Assembly (NCBI RefSeq): GCF_011682055.1
Contig: NZ_JAAQOM010000016.1
Location: 62,001-126,000, forward strand
Source of the DNA: Telluria antibiotica
GTDB taxonomy: Bacteria; Pseudomonadota; Gammaproteobacteria; Burkholderiales; Burkholderiaceae_D
Direction: 5' to 3'
DNA: 64,000 nt
Shown here: one piece after another, positions 22,333 to 31,643 of the stretch
Layout: each line of letters begins with the position of its first letter
Position numbering within the stretch: position 1 is the first letter of the stretch
Position numbers and translations under genes: made by a program
The notes under the pieces: generated by a model
What the model saw: only the letters and a program-made list of their open reading frames with translations
Told to the model about the DNA's origin: nothing
Database searches by the model: none

Positions 22333-23010
22333 ATGCACCTGCCGCGCCGCCTGTTCTGCACCGTCCTCCTCGGCCTTGCGGCCGGCCTGACCTCCGTATC
22401 GGCATCCGCCGCCGACCCGCAGCAGGGCGCGCAATACCTCGTGCTGCCGGCCGCGCAGCCGACCGACACGGGCAAGAAGATCGAAGTCATCGAGTTCTTC
22501 GCGTACTACTGCCCGCACTGCTACGCCTTCGAACCCGCGCTCGAAGCATGGGTGAAGAAGCAGGGCGACGACGTCGTGTTCAAGCGTGTCCACATCCAGG
22601 GCGGCGCCGGCGTACTGCCGCAGCAGCGCCTGTTCTACACGCTGGACGCAATGGGGCTGTTGAACCAGTACCACCAGAAGGTGTTCGACGCCATGCACCA
22701 GCAGCACCTGCGCCTGTCCAGCGACGAGCAGGTGTTCGACTGGGTCGCACAGAACGGCATCGACCGCGCGAAGTTCATCGACACGTACCGCTCGTTCGGC
22801 ATCCAGGCCAGGCTGCGGCGCGCGGCCACGATGATGGACGCATACGGCGTCGACCGCTGGCCCCTCGTCGTCATCGACGGCCGCTACGTCACCTCGCCGT
22901 CGCACGCGGGCGCGGGCGCGCCAGAGGGCACGACGGAAGCCCAGCAACAGCAGCAGGCCTTGCAGGTGATGGACTTCCTCGTCGCGAAAGCGAAAGCGGA
23001 CAAGCGATGA
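22333..23010 (+). CDS. dsbA: Thiol:disulfide interchange protein, DsbA-like
   Basis: A periplasmic oxidase that introduces disulfides. The 225-residue precursor has a signal peptide (MHLPRRLFCTVLLGLAAGLT then SVSASAAD). The thioredoxin fold has active site CPHC in FFAYYCPHCYAFEP near residue 60, with the inserted helical domain between. The cis-Pro region reads VDRWPLVVIDGRYV. It lies 14 bp after the SPOR gene and overlaps the following SDR gene by 4 bp. Confidence 0.93.
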   Translation: MHLPRRLFCTVLLGLAAGLTSVSASAADPQQGAQYLVLPAAQPTDTGKKIEVIEFFAYYCPHCYAFEPALEAWVKKQGDDVVFKRVHIQGGAGVLPQQRLFYTLDAMGLLNQYHQKVFDAMHQQHLRLSSDEQVFDWVAQNGIDRAKFIDTYRSFGIQARLRRAATMMDAYGVDRWPLVVIDGRYVTSPSHAGAGAPEGTTEAQQQQQALQVMDFLVAKAKADKR

Positions 23011-23801
23011 CCGCCGCGCAGGGCCGCCGGCTGCGCGTGTTCGTCACCGGCGCATCCAGCGGCATCGGCGCCGCCCTCGCCCGCGACTACGCGGCGCGCG
23101 GCGCCGTCGTTGGCCTGCTGGGCCGCCGCGCGGACGCCCTGCACGCGCTCGCGGCCACGCTGCCCGGCACCAGAGACCACCACATCTACGCCGTCGACGT
23201 GACGGACCACGCCGCGCTGGCCGCCGCTGCCGCCGACTTTATCGCGCGCGCCGGCGGCGCCGACGTCGTGATCGCCAGCGCCGGCGTCTCGGCCGGCACG
23301 CTGACGGAGCGGCCCGGCGACCTCGCCGAATTCGCCGACATCTTCGCCGTCAACGTGACGGCCACCGTGGCCACGTTCGCGCCGTTCATCGAGACGATGA
23401 AGCATGGAGAGGGCCCGCGCCGGCTCGTCGCGATCGGCAGCGTGGCCGGCATCCGCGGGATGAAAGGCGCGGGCGCCTATTGCGCATCGAAGGCCGCCGT
23501 GCACGCCTACGCGGAATCGCTGCGCCTCGAACTGCAACCCCACGGTATCCGGGTCGTGACGCTCGCGCCCGGCTATATCGACACGCCGATGACCCGCCAG
23601 AACCGCTTTCCCATGCCCTTCCTGATGCCCGCGCCCCGCTTCGCCGCGGCCGCCGTCCGCGCCATCGACGCCGGCACCAGCTACTGCGTGATCCCCCGGC
23701 CGATGGGGATCGTGGCGAAACTCCTGCGCCTGTTGCCCAACGTGCTGTTCGACGCGCTGTTCGCGCGCGCGCCGACGAAGGCGGGAAAGGCGATGCCGTG
23801 A
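23007..23801 (+). CDS. Short-chain dehydrogenase/reductase
   Basis: A 264-residue classical SDR. It has the NAD(P)-binding TGASSGIGAALARDYAARG near residue 14, and an ASAGVS block near 91. Catalytic Ser is in IGSVAG near 143, and the active-site YCASK near 160. The start ATG overlaps the dsbA stop by 4 bp, and its stop overlaps the birA GTG by 4 bp. The substrate is unknown. Confidence 0.92.
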   Translation: MTAAQGRRLRVFVTGASSGIGAALARDYAARGAVVGLLGRRADALHALAATLPGTRDHHIYAVDVTDHAALAAAAADFIARAGGADVVIASAGVSAGTLTERPGDLAEFADIFAVNVTATVATFAPFIETMKHGEGPRRLVAIGSVAGIRGMKGAGAYCASKAAVHAYAESLRLELQPHGIRVVTLAPGYIDTPMTRQNRFPMPFLMPAPRFAAAAVRAIDAGTSYCVIPRPMGIVAKLLRLLPNVLFDALFARAPTKAGKAMP

Positions 23802-24562
23802 ACGCCGAGCGCATCATGGCGTTCGCGCGCGCGGGCGTCGCCGTCGAAGTGGTCGACGTGACGGGATCGACGAACGCCGACCTGCTGGCGCGCGCGCCAC
23901 GGCTTGACGCGCCCGTGCTGCTCATCGCCGAACACCAGACGGCCGGACGCGGCCGCGCGGGACGCAGCTGGCTATCGGAACCGGGCCATTCGCTGACGTT
24001 CTCGCTCGCCTGGCGCTTCGCCGACGGCCTGCGCGGCATGGCCGGCCTGCCGCTCGCGGTCGGCGTCGCGCTGGCCGAGACGCTCGGCCGGCTCGGCCAG
24101 AGCGTGCAGCTGAAATGGCCCAACGACGTATTGAAGGACGGCGACAAGCTGGCCGGCATCCTCGTCGAAACGCAGGTGCTGCCGGACGGCGCCGCGTGGG
24201 CCGTCGTCGGCATCGGCGTGAACCTCGTGATGCCGGACGCACTCGAAGACAGGATCGGCCGCGGCGCCGCGGCGATGCCGTGGCTCGCGCGCATGGACCG
24301 CGACGAATTGATGGCCGCGCTGCTCGACGGCCTGGCCGACGCGCTGGCGCTGTTCGCGCGCGCCGGCTTCGCCCCGTTCGCCGCCCGCTGGAACGTGCTG
24401 CACGCGTGGGCCGGCCGGCCCGTCGTCCTGCTCGACCGGGGCGAGGTCCGGCACGAAGGCCTGGCCGCCGGCGTGGACGACACGGGCCGCCTGCTGCTCG
24501 ACACGGCGGCGGGCCGCATCACCATCGTTGCCGGCGACGTGTCGCTGCGCACCACCGATTGA
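23798..24562 (+). CDS. birA: Biotin--[acetyl-CoA-carboxylase] ligase (no HTH domain)
   Basis: Activates biotin with ATP and attaches it to AccB. The 254-residue product has the ligase core: STNADLLAR near 22, the biotinyl-AMP loop GRGRAGRSW near 50, and LKWPNDVLKDGDKLAGILVE near 106. A small C-terminal SH3-like domain ends the protein. The N-terminal DNA-binding domain of E. coli BirA is absent, so it cannot repress bio genes. The start is taken as GTG 23798, overlapping the SDR stop by 4 bp; ATG 23816 is an alternative. CoaX follows, the usual birA-coaX pair. Confidence 0.94.
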   Translation: MNAERIMAFARAGVAVEVVDVTGSTNADLLARAPRLDAPVLLIAEHQTAGRGRAGRSWLSEPGHSLTFSLAWRFADGLRGMAGLPLAVGVALAETLGRLGQSVQLKWPNDVLKDGDKLAGILVETQVLPDGAAWAVVGIGVNLVMPDALEDRIGRGAAAMPWLARMDRDELMAALLDGLADALALFARAGFAPFAARWNVLHAWAGRPVVLLDRGEVRHEGLAAGVDDTGRLLLDTAAGRITIVAGDVSLRTTD

Positions 24563-24577
24563 AGCGAGGAGACCATC

Positions 24578-25342
24578 ATGCTGCTGCTCGTCGACGCAGG
24601 TAACACGAGAATCAAATGGGCCATCGCGGCGCAGGACGCGGCGCCCGGCGACTGGACCGCGCACGGCGCCGTGCCGCACGCGGAGCTCGACCGCCTGCAG
24701 GCCGCCTGGGCCGGCCACGGGCTCACGTACGCCGTCGTGTCGAACGTGGCGGGCCACGCGATGCAGGCGCAGCTGGCTGCCTTGCTCGCCCCGCTGCTGC
24801 CGGTGCCGCCGCACTGGTTCACGTCGCGGGCAGCATTGAACGGCCTGCGCAACGGCTACCGCCATCCCGCGCAACTGGGCAGCGACCGCTTCGCCGCCGC
24901 CCTCGGCGCACGCAGCCTCGCGCCGGGCAAGGCGCTTGTCGTCGCCACGTGCGGCACGGCGACGACGGTGGACGCCGTCAGCGCGGCCGGCGACTTTATC
25001 GGCGGGATGATCCTGCCGGGCCTGGGCCTGATGCTGGGCGCGCTGGCGCGCGGCACGGCCCAGTTGCCGCAGGTGGCGCCGGGTGCCGATGCCTACGCCG
25101 CGCCGCCCACGTTCGCCGACCACACGAGCGACGCCATCCTGTCCGGCTGCCTCGCGGCGCAGGCGGGCGCCATCGAACGGGCCTGCGCCGCACTGCCGGC
25201 CGACCTGTGCATCGTGTCGGGCGGCGCGGCGGCCAGCGTGGCCCCGCTGCTGTCCGTTCCGCACTGGATGCTGGATAATATCGTCCTGGTTGGCCTGCAC
25301 GCCGTCGCGCCGCTGCTGGCCGCCGAAACCGCATCCCCTTGA
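24578..25342 (+). CDS. coaX: Type III pantothenate kinase
   Basis: First step of CoA synthesis. A 254-residue ASKHA-fold kinase with MLLLVDAGNTRIKWAIA at the start, YRHPAQLGSDRFAAALGAR near 92, and VATCGTATTVDAV near 122. GGMILPGLGLMLGALARGTA comes near 143, and the C-terminal IVSGGAAA is also present. The start follows birA by 15 bp with GAGGAG before the ATG. Confidence 0.96.
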   Translation: MLLLVDAGNTRIKWAIAAQDAAPGDWTAHGAVPHAELDRLQAAWAGHGLTYAVVSNVAGHAMQAQLAALLAPLLPVPPHWFTSRAALNGLRNGYRHPAQLGSDRFAAALGARSLAPGKALVVATCGTATTVDAVSAAGDFIGGMILPGLGLMLGALARGTAQLPQVAPGADAYAAPPTFADHTSDAILSGCLAAQAGAIERACAALPADLCIVSGGAAASVAPLLSVPHWMLDNIVLVGLHAVAPLLAAETASP

Positions 25343-25352
25343 GGACTCGCCC

Positions 25353-26123
25353 GTGCTACGACTCGCCTTCTGGTCCCTGCTGTTCCTGAACGTCGTCCTG
25401 TTCGCGTTTGCCCAGGGCCTGCTCGGCACGGGCAAGAGCAATGAACACGAACCGGCGCGCCTGAAACGGCAGTTCAATACCGCCAAGATGACCTTGCTCA
25501 CGCGCGACCAGGCCGAGGCCGCCGCGAAGGCTGCTGCGCCGCCGGCTGGGGGAGATGCGGCCGGTGCTCCGCCGGCCGGCACTCCGGCGGCCGGCGCTCC
25601 GGCGGCGAGCGCGCCCGCTGCGCCCGCTGTGGCGCAACCTGCTGCAACGCCTGCGCCCGCGTTCGCCTGCACGGAAATCGGCCCGTTGACTACGTCCGAC
25701 GCGCGCCGTTTCGAAGCACGCCTCGCCGCGCTCGACCTCGGCGACCGCCAGTCGCGCGAGGCGGTCCAGGCCCAGGACGTGACGAGCTGGCTCGTGCACA
25801 TTCCGTCGCAGGGCAGCAAGGAAGCGGCCGACCGCAAGGCCGCCGAGCTGCGCAACCTGGGCGTGACGAATTTCTTCATCATGCAGGGCGATTCCCCGCT
25901 CAAGTACGCGATCTCGCTGGGCGTGTTCAAGACCGAGAGCGGCGCCGAAGCCCTGCTCGCGCAACTGGGCAAGCAAGGCGTGCATACGGCCCGCATCGCC
26001 CCGCGCGGACCGCAGGCCACGCACTACGTCTACCGCGTCCGCGGGCTCGATGCCGCCACACGCAAGCGCATCGAAGGCTATGCGGAGCGCTACGACGGCG
26101 CCGACGTCAAGACCTGCGGCTGA
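25353..26123 (+). CDS. SPOR-domain membrane protein
   Basis: A 256-residue protein from GTG 25353, 10 bp after coaX. It has an N-terminal membrane segment (LAFWSLLFLNVVLFAFAQGL) and a linker rich in Ala/Pro/Gly with repeated AAG-P units around 70-105. The C-terminal SPOR-like domain runs from about 150 (QDVTSWLVHIPSQGSKEAAD, then FIMQGDSPLKYAISLGVF). Such a gene regularly follows birA-coaX in this family. It probably binds septal or denuded peptidoglycan. The GTG start rests on the position of the membrane segment. Confidence 0.82.
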   Translation: MLRLAFWSLLFLNVVLFAFAQGLLGTGKSNEHEPARLKRQFNTAKMTLLTRDQAEAAAKAAAPPAGGDAAGAPPAGTPAAGAPAASAPAAPAVAQPAATPAPAFACTEIGPLTTSDARRFEARLAALDLGDRQSREAVQAQDVTSWLVHIPSQGSKEAADRKAAELRNLGVTNFFIMQGDSPLKYAISLGVFKTESGAEALLAQLGKQGVHTARIAPRGPQATHYVYRVRGLDAATRKRIEGYAERYDGADVKTCG

Positions 26124-26126
26124 CGC

Positions 26127-26495
26127 ATGGAACCCGCCCTGTCCACGCCGCCCGAATTGATGGACGTGCTCGCCGAACTGCGCGCGCTCGAACCGCTGTG
26201 CCACACGGGCCACGCCGCCGAGCAGATCGCCGCACCGTCGTTCTGGGAAGTGGGCGCATCCGGTCGGCGCTACAGCAGAGACGACGTGCTCGCCGTGCTG
26301 CGCGAACGCGCCGCCGATCCCGCGCCCGAGGACCTGGATGCCGACGACTTCCACGTCGCCCCCGCCGGTGCCGACCACTACCTGCTGACGTACACGCTGC
26401 GCCAGGCCGACCGCGTGACGCGCAGGCTGACCGTGTGGCGGCGCAGCGGCGCGCAGTGGCAAGCGATCTACCACCTAGGCACGGTCGTCACCTGA
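26127..26495 (+). CDS. SnoaL/DUF4440-like small protein
   Basis: A 122-residue protein starting 3 bp after the SPOR gene. The pattern fits the NTF2-like DUF4440/SnoaL fold: LMDVLAELRALEPLCHTGHA, FWEVGASGRRYSRDDVLAVL, then a strand-rich half ending WQAIYHLGTVV. Its role is unknown. It closes the argS-to-here plus-strand run, followed by a perfect hairpin. Confidence 0.72.
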   Translation: MEPALSTPPELMDVLAELRALEPLCHTGHAAEQIAAPSFWEVGASGRRYSRDDVLAVLRERAADPAPEDLDADDFHVAPAGADHYLLTYTLRQADRVTRRLTVWRRSGAQWQAIYHLGTVVT

Positions 26496-26498
26496 GCC

Positions 26499-26520
26499 GG
26501 GTCCAATCCTTCTTGGACCC
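26499..26520 (+). terminator. Perfect hairpin closing the coaX operon
   Basis: GGGTCCAA (26499-26506), a 6-nt loop and TTGGACCC (26513-26520) form an 8-bp perfect stem 4 bp after the stop codon. The downstream sequence ATGTGTTAATGTTTG is T-rich but has no uninterrupted T run. Confidence 0.5.
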
Positions 26521-26622
26521 ATGTGTTAATGTTTGCGGTCTTGCTGCACACATCCCGGTCCGGTCAGTCGCTCGCGCTCGCGCTCGCGGCATGATCCGCA
26601 TGGAAACAATACTGAATCCGAG

Positions 26623-27255
26623 ATGAGCACCATAAAACACGTTCTTACGTCGTTTGCCGCCCTCGGCCCGATGCTGTCGTTGGCGGGATGCGTGCAGGCC
26701 GCACCGCAAGCCGGCCTCCGTCTTCGGCCCGACGCACCGCAGTGCCGCATGCCGAAAGCAAAGCTCCCGACGCTCGGCGTCGATGTGGACGCTGACCGTC
26801 CCGCCGAGATCAAGGCCGATTTCAATGGTGACGGCTGGTGCGATTACGCATTAGGCGTACCGTATCCGATCAATTCGCAAATGAATGTGTATGACCTGAG
26901 CCAGATGATGGCATTGGGACAGCCGGCCGGCTGGAAGCCCGTGTTCAACGGGAAGAAGGCCTACGAATTCATGGACAAGGGCTATGCGCAGGACGCTTGG
27001 CCCACGCTGCGTGTCGATCTGACCGATGTCCGGCTCGTCTTCCCTGCGCAGCAGGGTGCACCGTTCGTCCTGGGACTTTTCGCTGGAGACGATGCAGGCA
27101 AGCGCGACGTAGGCAATGGCTGCTATCAGTACAACACCGCGTACCGTTGGGACGATGCGCTGGGGACGTTCAAAAAGAACGACGCCGCCACGCGCGATGC
27201 GGTGCTGAAGTATTTTTATTCGGAGATGGAAAAGCCGTGCGGCGCGCAAAAATAA
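26623..27255 (+). CDS. Putative lipoprotein of unknown function
   Basis: A 210-residue protein from ATG 26623. The N-terminus ends in a lipobox-like MLSLAGC near residue 24, suggesting lipidation at that Cys and a periplasmic location. DFNGDGWCDYALG near 67 resembles a calcium-binding D-x-N-x-D-G loop as in FG-GAP or dockerin repeats, but only one copy is present. The rest (YEFMDKGYAQDAW; YQYNTAYRWDDALGTFKKND) matches no family I recognise. It stands alone, convergent with lpxD. Confidence 0.7.
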   Translation: MSTIKHVLTSFAALGPMLSLAGCVQAAPQAGLRLRPDAPQCRMPKAKLPTLGVDVDADRPAEIKADFNGDGWCDYALGVPYPINSQMNVYDLSQMMALGQPAGWKPVFNGKKAYEFMDKGYAQDAWPTLRVDLTDVRLVFPAQQGAPFVLGLFAGDDAGKRDVGNGCYQYNTAYRWDDALGTFKKNDAATRDAVLKYFYSEMEKPCGAQK

Positions 27256-27327
27256 TGGCCCCGCAATCTTGCCCGCACATCTCACCATGACGATACGTCC
27301 CGCGCCGTAGCCTGCCGGCGCAAGACG

Positions 27328-28389
27328 CTACCCTGTCCGCGCCGCATCCCCGCCTCCGAGCGCCTTGACCGCCCGCTCGAGCGCCTTGATCTTGCCCCGC
27401 AAAGTGGACAAGTTGCGCACCAGCGCCGCGCTGCGTTCCCATTCCGCGTTCGGCGCAATCGGATAAAAGCCCGTGTAGCGCCCCGGCTCGGCGATCGAGT
27501 TCGACACCAGCGTGCCGGCCGTCACGTGCACGTCGTCGGCGATGTCGATGTGGCCGTTGACCATCGCGGCACCGCCGAACGTGCAGTGGCGGCCGATGTT
27601 GGCGCTGCCTGCCACGCCCACGCAGCCGGCCATCGCCGTGTGCGCGCCGATGCGGCAGTTGTGGCCGATCTGGATCAGGTTGTCGAGTTTTACACCATCC
27701 TCGATCACGGTGTCGTCGAGCGCGCCGCGGTCAATCGCCGTGTTCGCGCCGATGTCGACGTCGGCGCCGATCACCACACGCCCCGTCTGCGGGATCTTGA
27801 TGTAGACGCCGTCGTCCAAGGCGAAGCCGAAGCCGTCGCCGCCGATCACGGCACCGGAATGCACGATGCCGCGCGCACCGATGGTGCAGCGCGCGTGGAA
27901 CGTCACGTTGGCGAAGAAGTGCGTGTCCTCGCCCACCGACGCGTCGCGGCCGACGTAGCAGCCGGCATCGATGACGGCGCCGGGGCCGATGACGGCGCCC
28001 GCCTCCACCGTCACGTGCGGTCCCACGTGGGCCGTCGCGTGCACGCGCGCGCGCGCGTGCACGACCGCGGACGGGTGCACGCCCGGCGCGGGCGCATGTC
28101 CGGACCCGCACAGGTATTGCGCCGTGCGCGCGAAATACGCGTACGGATTCGGGGTGACGATGCGAGCGCCGTCGTACGCGGCGGCCACCTCGGGCTCGTC
28201 CTGCGGCGCGAGGATCAGCGCCGCCGCCCGGCTGTGCGCGGCGCGCGCCCGCAGCCGGCTGTTGCTGAGGAAGCTGATGTCCGTGGCCTCCGCGCGGTCG
28301 AGCGGCGCGATGCGGGTGACCTCGATATGCGGGTCACCTTCCAGCCGGCCGCCGAAGCGGGCCACGAGGTCCGTGAGTCGTGTCGCCAT
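27328..28389 (-). CDS. lpxD: UDP-3-O-acylglucosamine N-acyltransferase (LpxD), solitary
   Basis: A 353-residue lipid A biosynthesis acyltransferase. It has an N-terminal uridine-binding domain (MATRLTDLVARFGGRLEGDP, then DISFLSNSRL) and a long left-handed beta-helix of hexapeptide repeats (about 105-310). The active-site region has GDGFGFA near 193 and NLIQIGHNCRIG near 240. A C-terminal helix ends the protein. ATG 28389 gives the canonical start; the frame is open to 28518. It is not in the usual bamA-skp-lpxD-fabZ-lpxA cluster, so it may be a second copy. Confidence 0.9.
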   Translation of the reverse strand: MATRLTDLVARFGGRLEGDPHIEVTRIAPLDRAEATDISFLSNSRLRARAAHSRAAALILAPQDEPEVAAAYDGARIVTPNPYAYFARTAQYLCGSGHAPAPGVHPSAVVHARARVHATAHVGPHVTVEAGAVIGPGAVIDAGCYVGRDASVGEDTHFFANVTFHARCTIGARGIVHSGAVIGGDGFGFALDDGVYIKIPQTGRVVIGADVDIGANTAIDRGALDDTVIEDGVKLDNLIQIGHNCRIGAHTAMAGCVGVAGSANIGRHCTFGGAAMVNGHIDIADDVHVTAGTLVSNSIAEPGRYTGFYPIAPNAEWERSAALVRNLSTLRGKIKALERAVKALGGGDAARTG

Positions 28390-28496
28390 GCCGTCGTCTC
28401 CTGTCGCATCGTTATGTGTGCAAACGGTTCGACCGGGACGCCGGGCCGGCGGTTCCGCGCCAGGGCGGAAAAACGGCGGCGGCATGAGGCACCGCA

Positions 28497-28550
28497 ATAA
28501 AAAAAGCCCCGCTCGCAACCGGCGCGCAGCATGCCGGTCGAAAGCGGGGA
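28497..28550 (-). terminator. Terminator of the TonB receptor gene
   Basis: On the minus strand a stem of CCCCGCT and AGCGGGG with an inner CCGG pairing is followed by a C and a run of T (28497-28505). It lies about 30 bp past the receptor stop codon. Confidence 0.75.
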
Positions 28551-28580
28551 CAAGAGACGTAAAGGGGAATGCTTATGCCA

Positions 28581-31500
28581 TCAGAACTTGCCGCGGATAC
28601 CCAGCTGGAACGTGCGTCCCGGGTCATACGACGAGAACGCCGCGTTCGGAAACTGGAAGTAGCCTTCGCGCTTGGCCTTGTTCAGGTTGACGATGTCGAA
28701 CGTGACGGTCGGCCAGCCGTCGCGGTCGAACACCTTTTCCAGGTCCACGCTGGACGAGAAGTCGGCCTGCTTGTACGAGCGGCCGTACAGCGACGCCAGC
28801 CGGATGCCGTTCTGGTTGCCCGTGCTGGACTGGCTACCCTGCTGGTACTGGTGCGAGATGCGCGCCATGTAGCCGTGGTTCTCGTAATAGAAACCGAAGT
28901 TGTTGCTCTTCTTCGGCACGTTCAGCGCCACGAAGCCGTTGGTGCCCTCGCCGGTCGCGCTCTGGTTGATGAAGGTTGCGGTCTCGTTGAAGCCGAAGCC
29001 CTTGATCGGCAGGAGCTTGTCGAGCGGCTGGACCCAGCCGATCTCCAGGCCGCGCACGCGCAGGATGCCGCCCGCGTTGCGTTCCTGACTCATCACGACC
29101 GTGGCCGCGTCCGGACCGCCGCGAGAATTAATCGCCACCTGCTGGGTCGGGATCAGGTTGTTGTACGTGATGCCGTAGGCAGCCAGCGCGGAGAACGGCA
29201 AGGTGCGGTTGTCGATGACGGTGAAGCCCTTCACCTGCTTCTGGAACACGGTCAGGCTCACATAGCCTTCACGCCCCGTGTACCAGTCCAGGCCCAGGTC
29301 GATGTTGTTCGACAGGTAGGGCTTCAGCTCCGGGCTGCCGATCGTGCCGATGTCGGCCGACGGCGAGCTGAAATTGATGCCCGGGCGCAGCGAGTTCGGA
29401 TTCGCGCGGGTCATCGTCTTCGACAGCGCGAGGCGCGCCACGAGGTCGTTGCGCAGCGACAGGGCCGCGGTGGCCGACGGCAGCGTGTTGTTGTACGTGG
29501 TGTTCTGGTACACCCACTCGGTCTGATTCGGGTACTTTGAACCGTTCTGCGTCAGCGTGGCGTTGCGCGGATCGCTGAACGAGTTGAGCGAACCCACTTC
29601 CTGCCTCGTGCGGACGTAGCGCACGCCGGCGTTGTAGCGCAGCGGGAAGCCGCCGACGCTCGTCTGGCCATTGAGCTCCGTGTAGAAGCCGGTGCTGCGC
29701 TCGCGCACATAGCCGGAGCTGGCGCCCGTCGACGAGCTCGTGGAGTCCGGTGCCGTCGAGTTGTAGGCGTCGTAGTTCGAGTCCTTGCGGAAGCGGTCCC
29801 AGTCGATCACGATGCGGCCATAGGGGCCCGGCACGAGGTAGCTCGCCAGCTTGTTCACGGGGATCAGCGAACCCTGGTAGACGAGCGGCGTCGTCTGGCC
29901 GGCCGTGTAACCCGTGCCGTAGCCCGGATACAGCGCGCTGGCGCTGGCGCCCGGCGTCGACGCGCCGTCGCACGGCGGGGCGCCGTTCGGGCCCTGCAGG
30001 AAGACGTTCGGATTGTTGCCGCACACGGCGGCCTGCCAGGCGGCCGAATTGTCCTGGCCGCGGATGCGGCGGTCGATGTCGTCGTAGGCGATACCGGCGC
30101 GCACGTTCAGCTTGGCGTCACCCCAGGTCAGGTCGGAGTGGAACCCCTTCGTGCTCGTTTCGCGCAGCTCGTTCTGGATGTTGACGCGGCCGCCGGCCCA
30201 GACGAAGTTCGCCGGGTTGTTCACGTCCTGGTTGAACGTGATGCTCGGCATGGCGCCGCCGTTCCCGTTGAACGTGGCGACCAGGCCGCTGCCGTCGGCC
30301 GTGATCGGCATGATGGTCGGTGCTTCGTGCGAGAACGTCGACTTCGTGGCGTTGGCCTGCGCTTCCAGCTTCAGCGTCGGGCTGATCTTCCACTCCATGC
30401 CCGGGTTCAAGCCTTTCAGCGTCGTCTTGTCGCGGCGTGGTCCGTACTCGATGAAGTAGCGCGAGTTCGCGAACGTGCCCGACGTGACCGTGCAGCCGGC
30501 CGCGCAATCGCTCTTGTCGACCTGCATGTTCAGCGGGATCTCGAAGTTGTTGCGCACGGCCCAGGTATAGGCGACGCGCGACATGTCGTCGTCCTTCTTG
30601 CTGTACATCGCATCGACGTAGAAATGCAGGTTGTCGAGCGGGCGCCATTCGGCGCTGACGATGGCCGCGCCCTTGTCGCGCGTGCCGAAGTAATCCATGT
30701 AGCGGCCCAGGCGCGGCAGGATCGCGTTGTCGATCTGCGTGATCGTGCGGCCGGGGTTGTTCGCCAGCAGGAATGCCTGGTCGATCGGCGTGCCCGCCAC
30801 GAGGCCCGCGCCCGCGCCGGCCGGCACGGTGGCCGGGATGGTCCAGTTGCCGCCACCGGTCGTGTTACGACTACCGGACGTGTTCTGTGCGGCCGACAGG
30901 TTGGCATTGGTCAGGCCCACGGTCTCGTAGCCGGTCGTGCGCGCCTTCTGGCGGTTGACGGCGAAGCCGGCCAGGATACCGAACGTGTTGCCCCAGGTCC
31001 TGCTGGCGAGGATGGAACCGCGCCCGCCCACGCCGTCCGCGATCTGCTGTTTCTGTGCGGTGGCGCCGTACGAGACGTGCGTACCCGGATTGTCGAACGG
31101 CCGCGCGCTGCGCAGGTTGACGACACCGGCCGCGCCGCCTTCGATCATGTCCGCGGTCGGGCTCTTGCTGACCGTCAGCTTGGTGAACAGATCGGTCGGC
31201 AGCATGTCGAGGTCGATCTCGCGATTCGTGTTCGCGCCGTCGATCGGTCCGGACGAGGCCACGGCGATCTGCGCATTGTTCAGCAGGACCTTCGTGAAGC
31301 TGGAACCGAGACCGCGGATCTGCACGTTCACGCCCTCGCCCGTCACGTCGCGCGAAATCTGCACGCCGGGAATGCGGCTCAGCGATTCGGCGATGTTCTT
31401 GTCGGGGAATTTACCGATGTCTTCCGCACTGATGGTGTCCTGGAAACCGACGGCCTCTTTCTTGTCCTTAGCGGACGACAGCAGACTGGCGCGGTAGCCG

Positions 31501-31643
31501 GTCACCGTCACGACGGCCGGTTCAGGTTGGGCGGCCGGGGCTTCCTGGGCATAGGCTTGCTGGATGAGGCCGGCGATTACGCCCAGGCCAAGCACGACTT
31601 GACGGCGCTTGTGCTGGCGCCGCGCTACGGACTTCTCGAACAT
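28581..31643 (-). CDS. TonB-dependent receptor, Xanthomonas-Caulobacter type
   Basis: A 1020-residue outer-membrane receptor. The signal peptide ends near QQAYAQE (about residue 33). A plug domain contains TISAEDIGKFPDKNIAESLS near 70 and GVNVQIRGLGSSFTKVLLNN near 105. These are the hallmarks of the TIGR01782 (Xanth-Caul) receptors, often for oligosaccharides. A barrel of about 800 residues ends in an aromatic terminus (TFQLGIRGKF). A strong AGGAGA precedes ATG 31643. No transporter, hydrolase or anti-sigma gene adjoins it, so the substrate is not evident from context. Confidence 0.93.
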   Translation of the reverse strand: MFEKSVARRQHKRRQVVLGLGVIAGLIQQAYAQEAPAAQPEPAVVTVTGYRASLLSSAKDKKEAVGFQDTISAEDIGKFPDKNIAESLSRIPGVQISRDVTGEGVNVQIRGLGSSFTKVLLNNAQIAVASSGPIDGANTNREIDLDMLPTDLFTKLTVSKSPTADMIEGGAAGVVNLRSARPFDNPGTHVSYGATAQKQQIADGVGGRGSILASRTWGNTFGILAGFAVNRQKARTTGYETVGLTNANLSAAQNTSGSRNTTGGGNWTIPATVPAGAGAGLVAGTPIDQAFLLANNPGRTITQIDNAILPRLGRYMDYFGTRDKGAAIVSAEWRPLDNLHFYVDAMYSKKDDDMSRVAYTWAVRNNFEIPLNMQVDKSDCAAGCTVTSGTFANSRYFIEYGPRRDKTTLKGLNPGMEWKISPTLKLEAQANATKSTFSHEAPTIMPITADGSGLVATFNGNGGAMPSITFNQDVNNPANFVWAGGRVNIQNELRETSTKGFHSDLTWGDAKLNVRAGIAYDDIDRRIRGQDNSAAWQAAVCGNNPNVFLQGPNGAPPCDGASTPGASASALYPGYGTGYTAGQTTPLVYQGSLIPVNKLASYLVPGPYGRIVIDWDRFRKDSNYDAYNSTAPDSTSSSTGASSGYVRERSTGFYTELNGQTSVGGFPLRYNAGVRYVRTRQEVGSLNSFSDPRNATLTQNGSKYPNQTEWVYQNTTYNNTLPSATAALSLRNDLVARLALSKTMTRANPNSLRPGINFSSPSADIGTIGSPELKPYLSNNIDLGLDWYTGREGYVSLTVFQKQVKGFTVIDNRTLPFSALAAYGITYNNLIPTQQVAINSRGGPDAATVVMSQERNAGGILRVRGLEIGWVQPLDKLLPIKGFGFNETATFINQSATGEGTNGFVALNVPKKSNNFGFYYENHGYMARISHQYQQGSQSSTGNQNGIRLASLYGRSYKQADFSSSVDLEKVFDRDGWPTVTFDIVNLNKAKREGYFQFPNAAFSSYDPGRTFQLGIRGKF

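Noticed and set aside
25540-25650. CRISPR-like or regulatory repeats
   Set aside because: These are in-frame Ala/Pro/Gly codon repeats in the linker of a SPOR protein, not spaced repeats.
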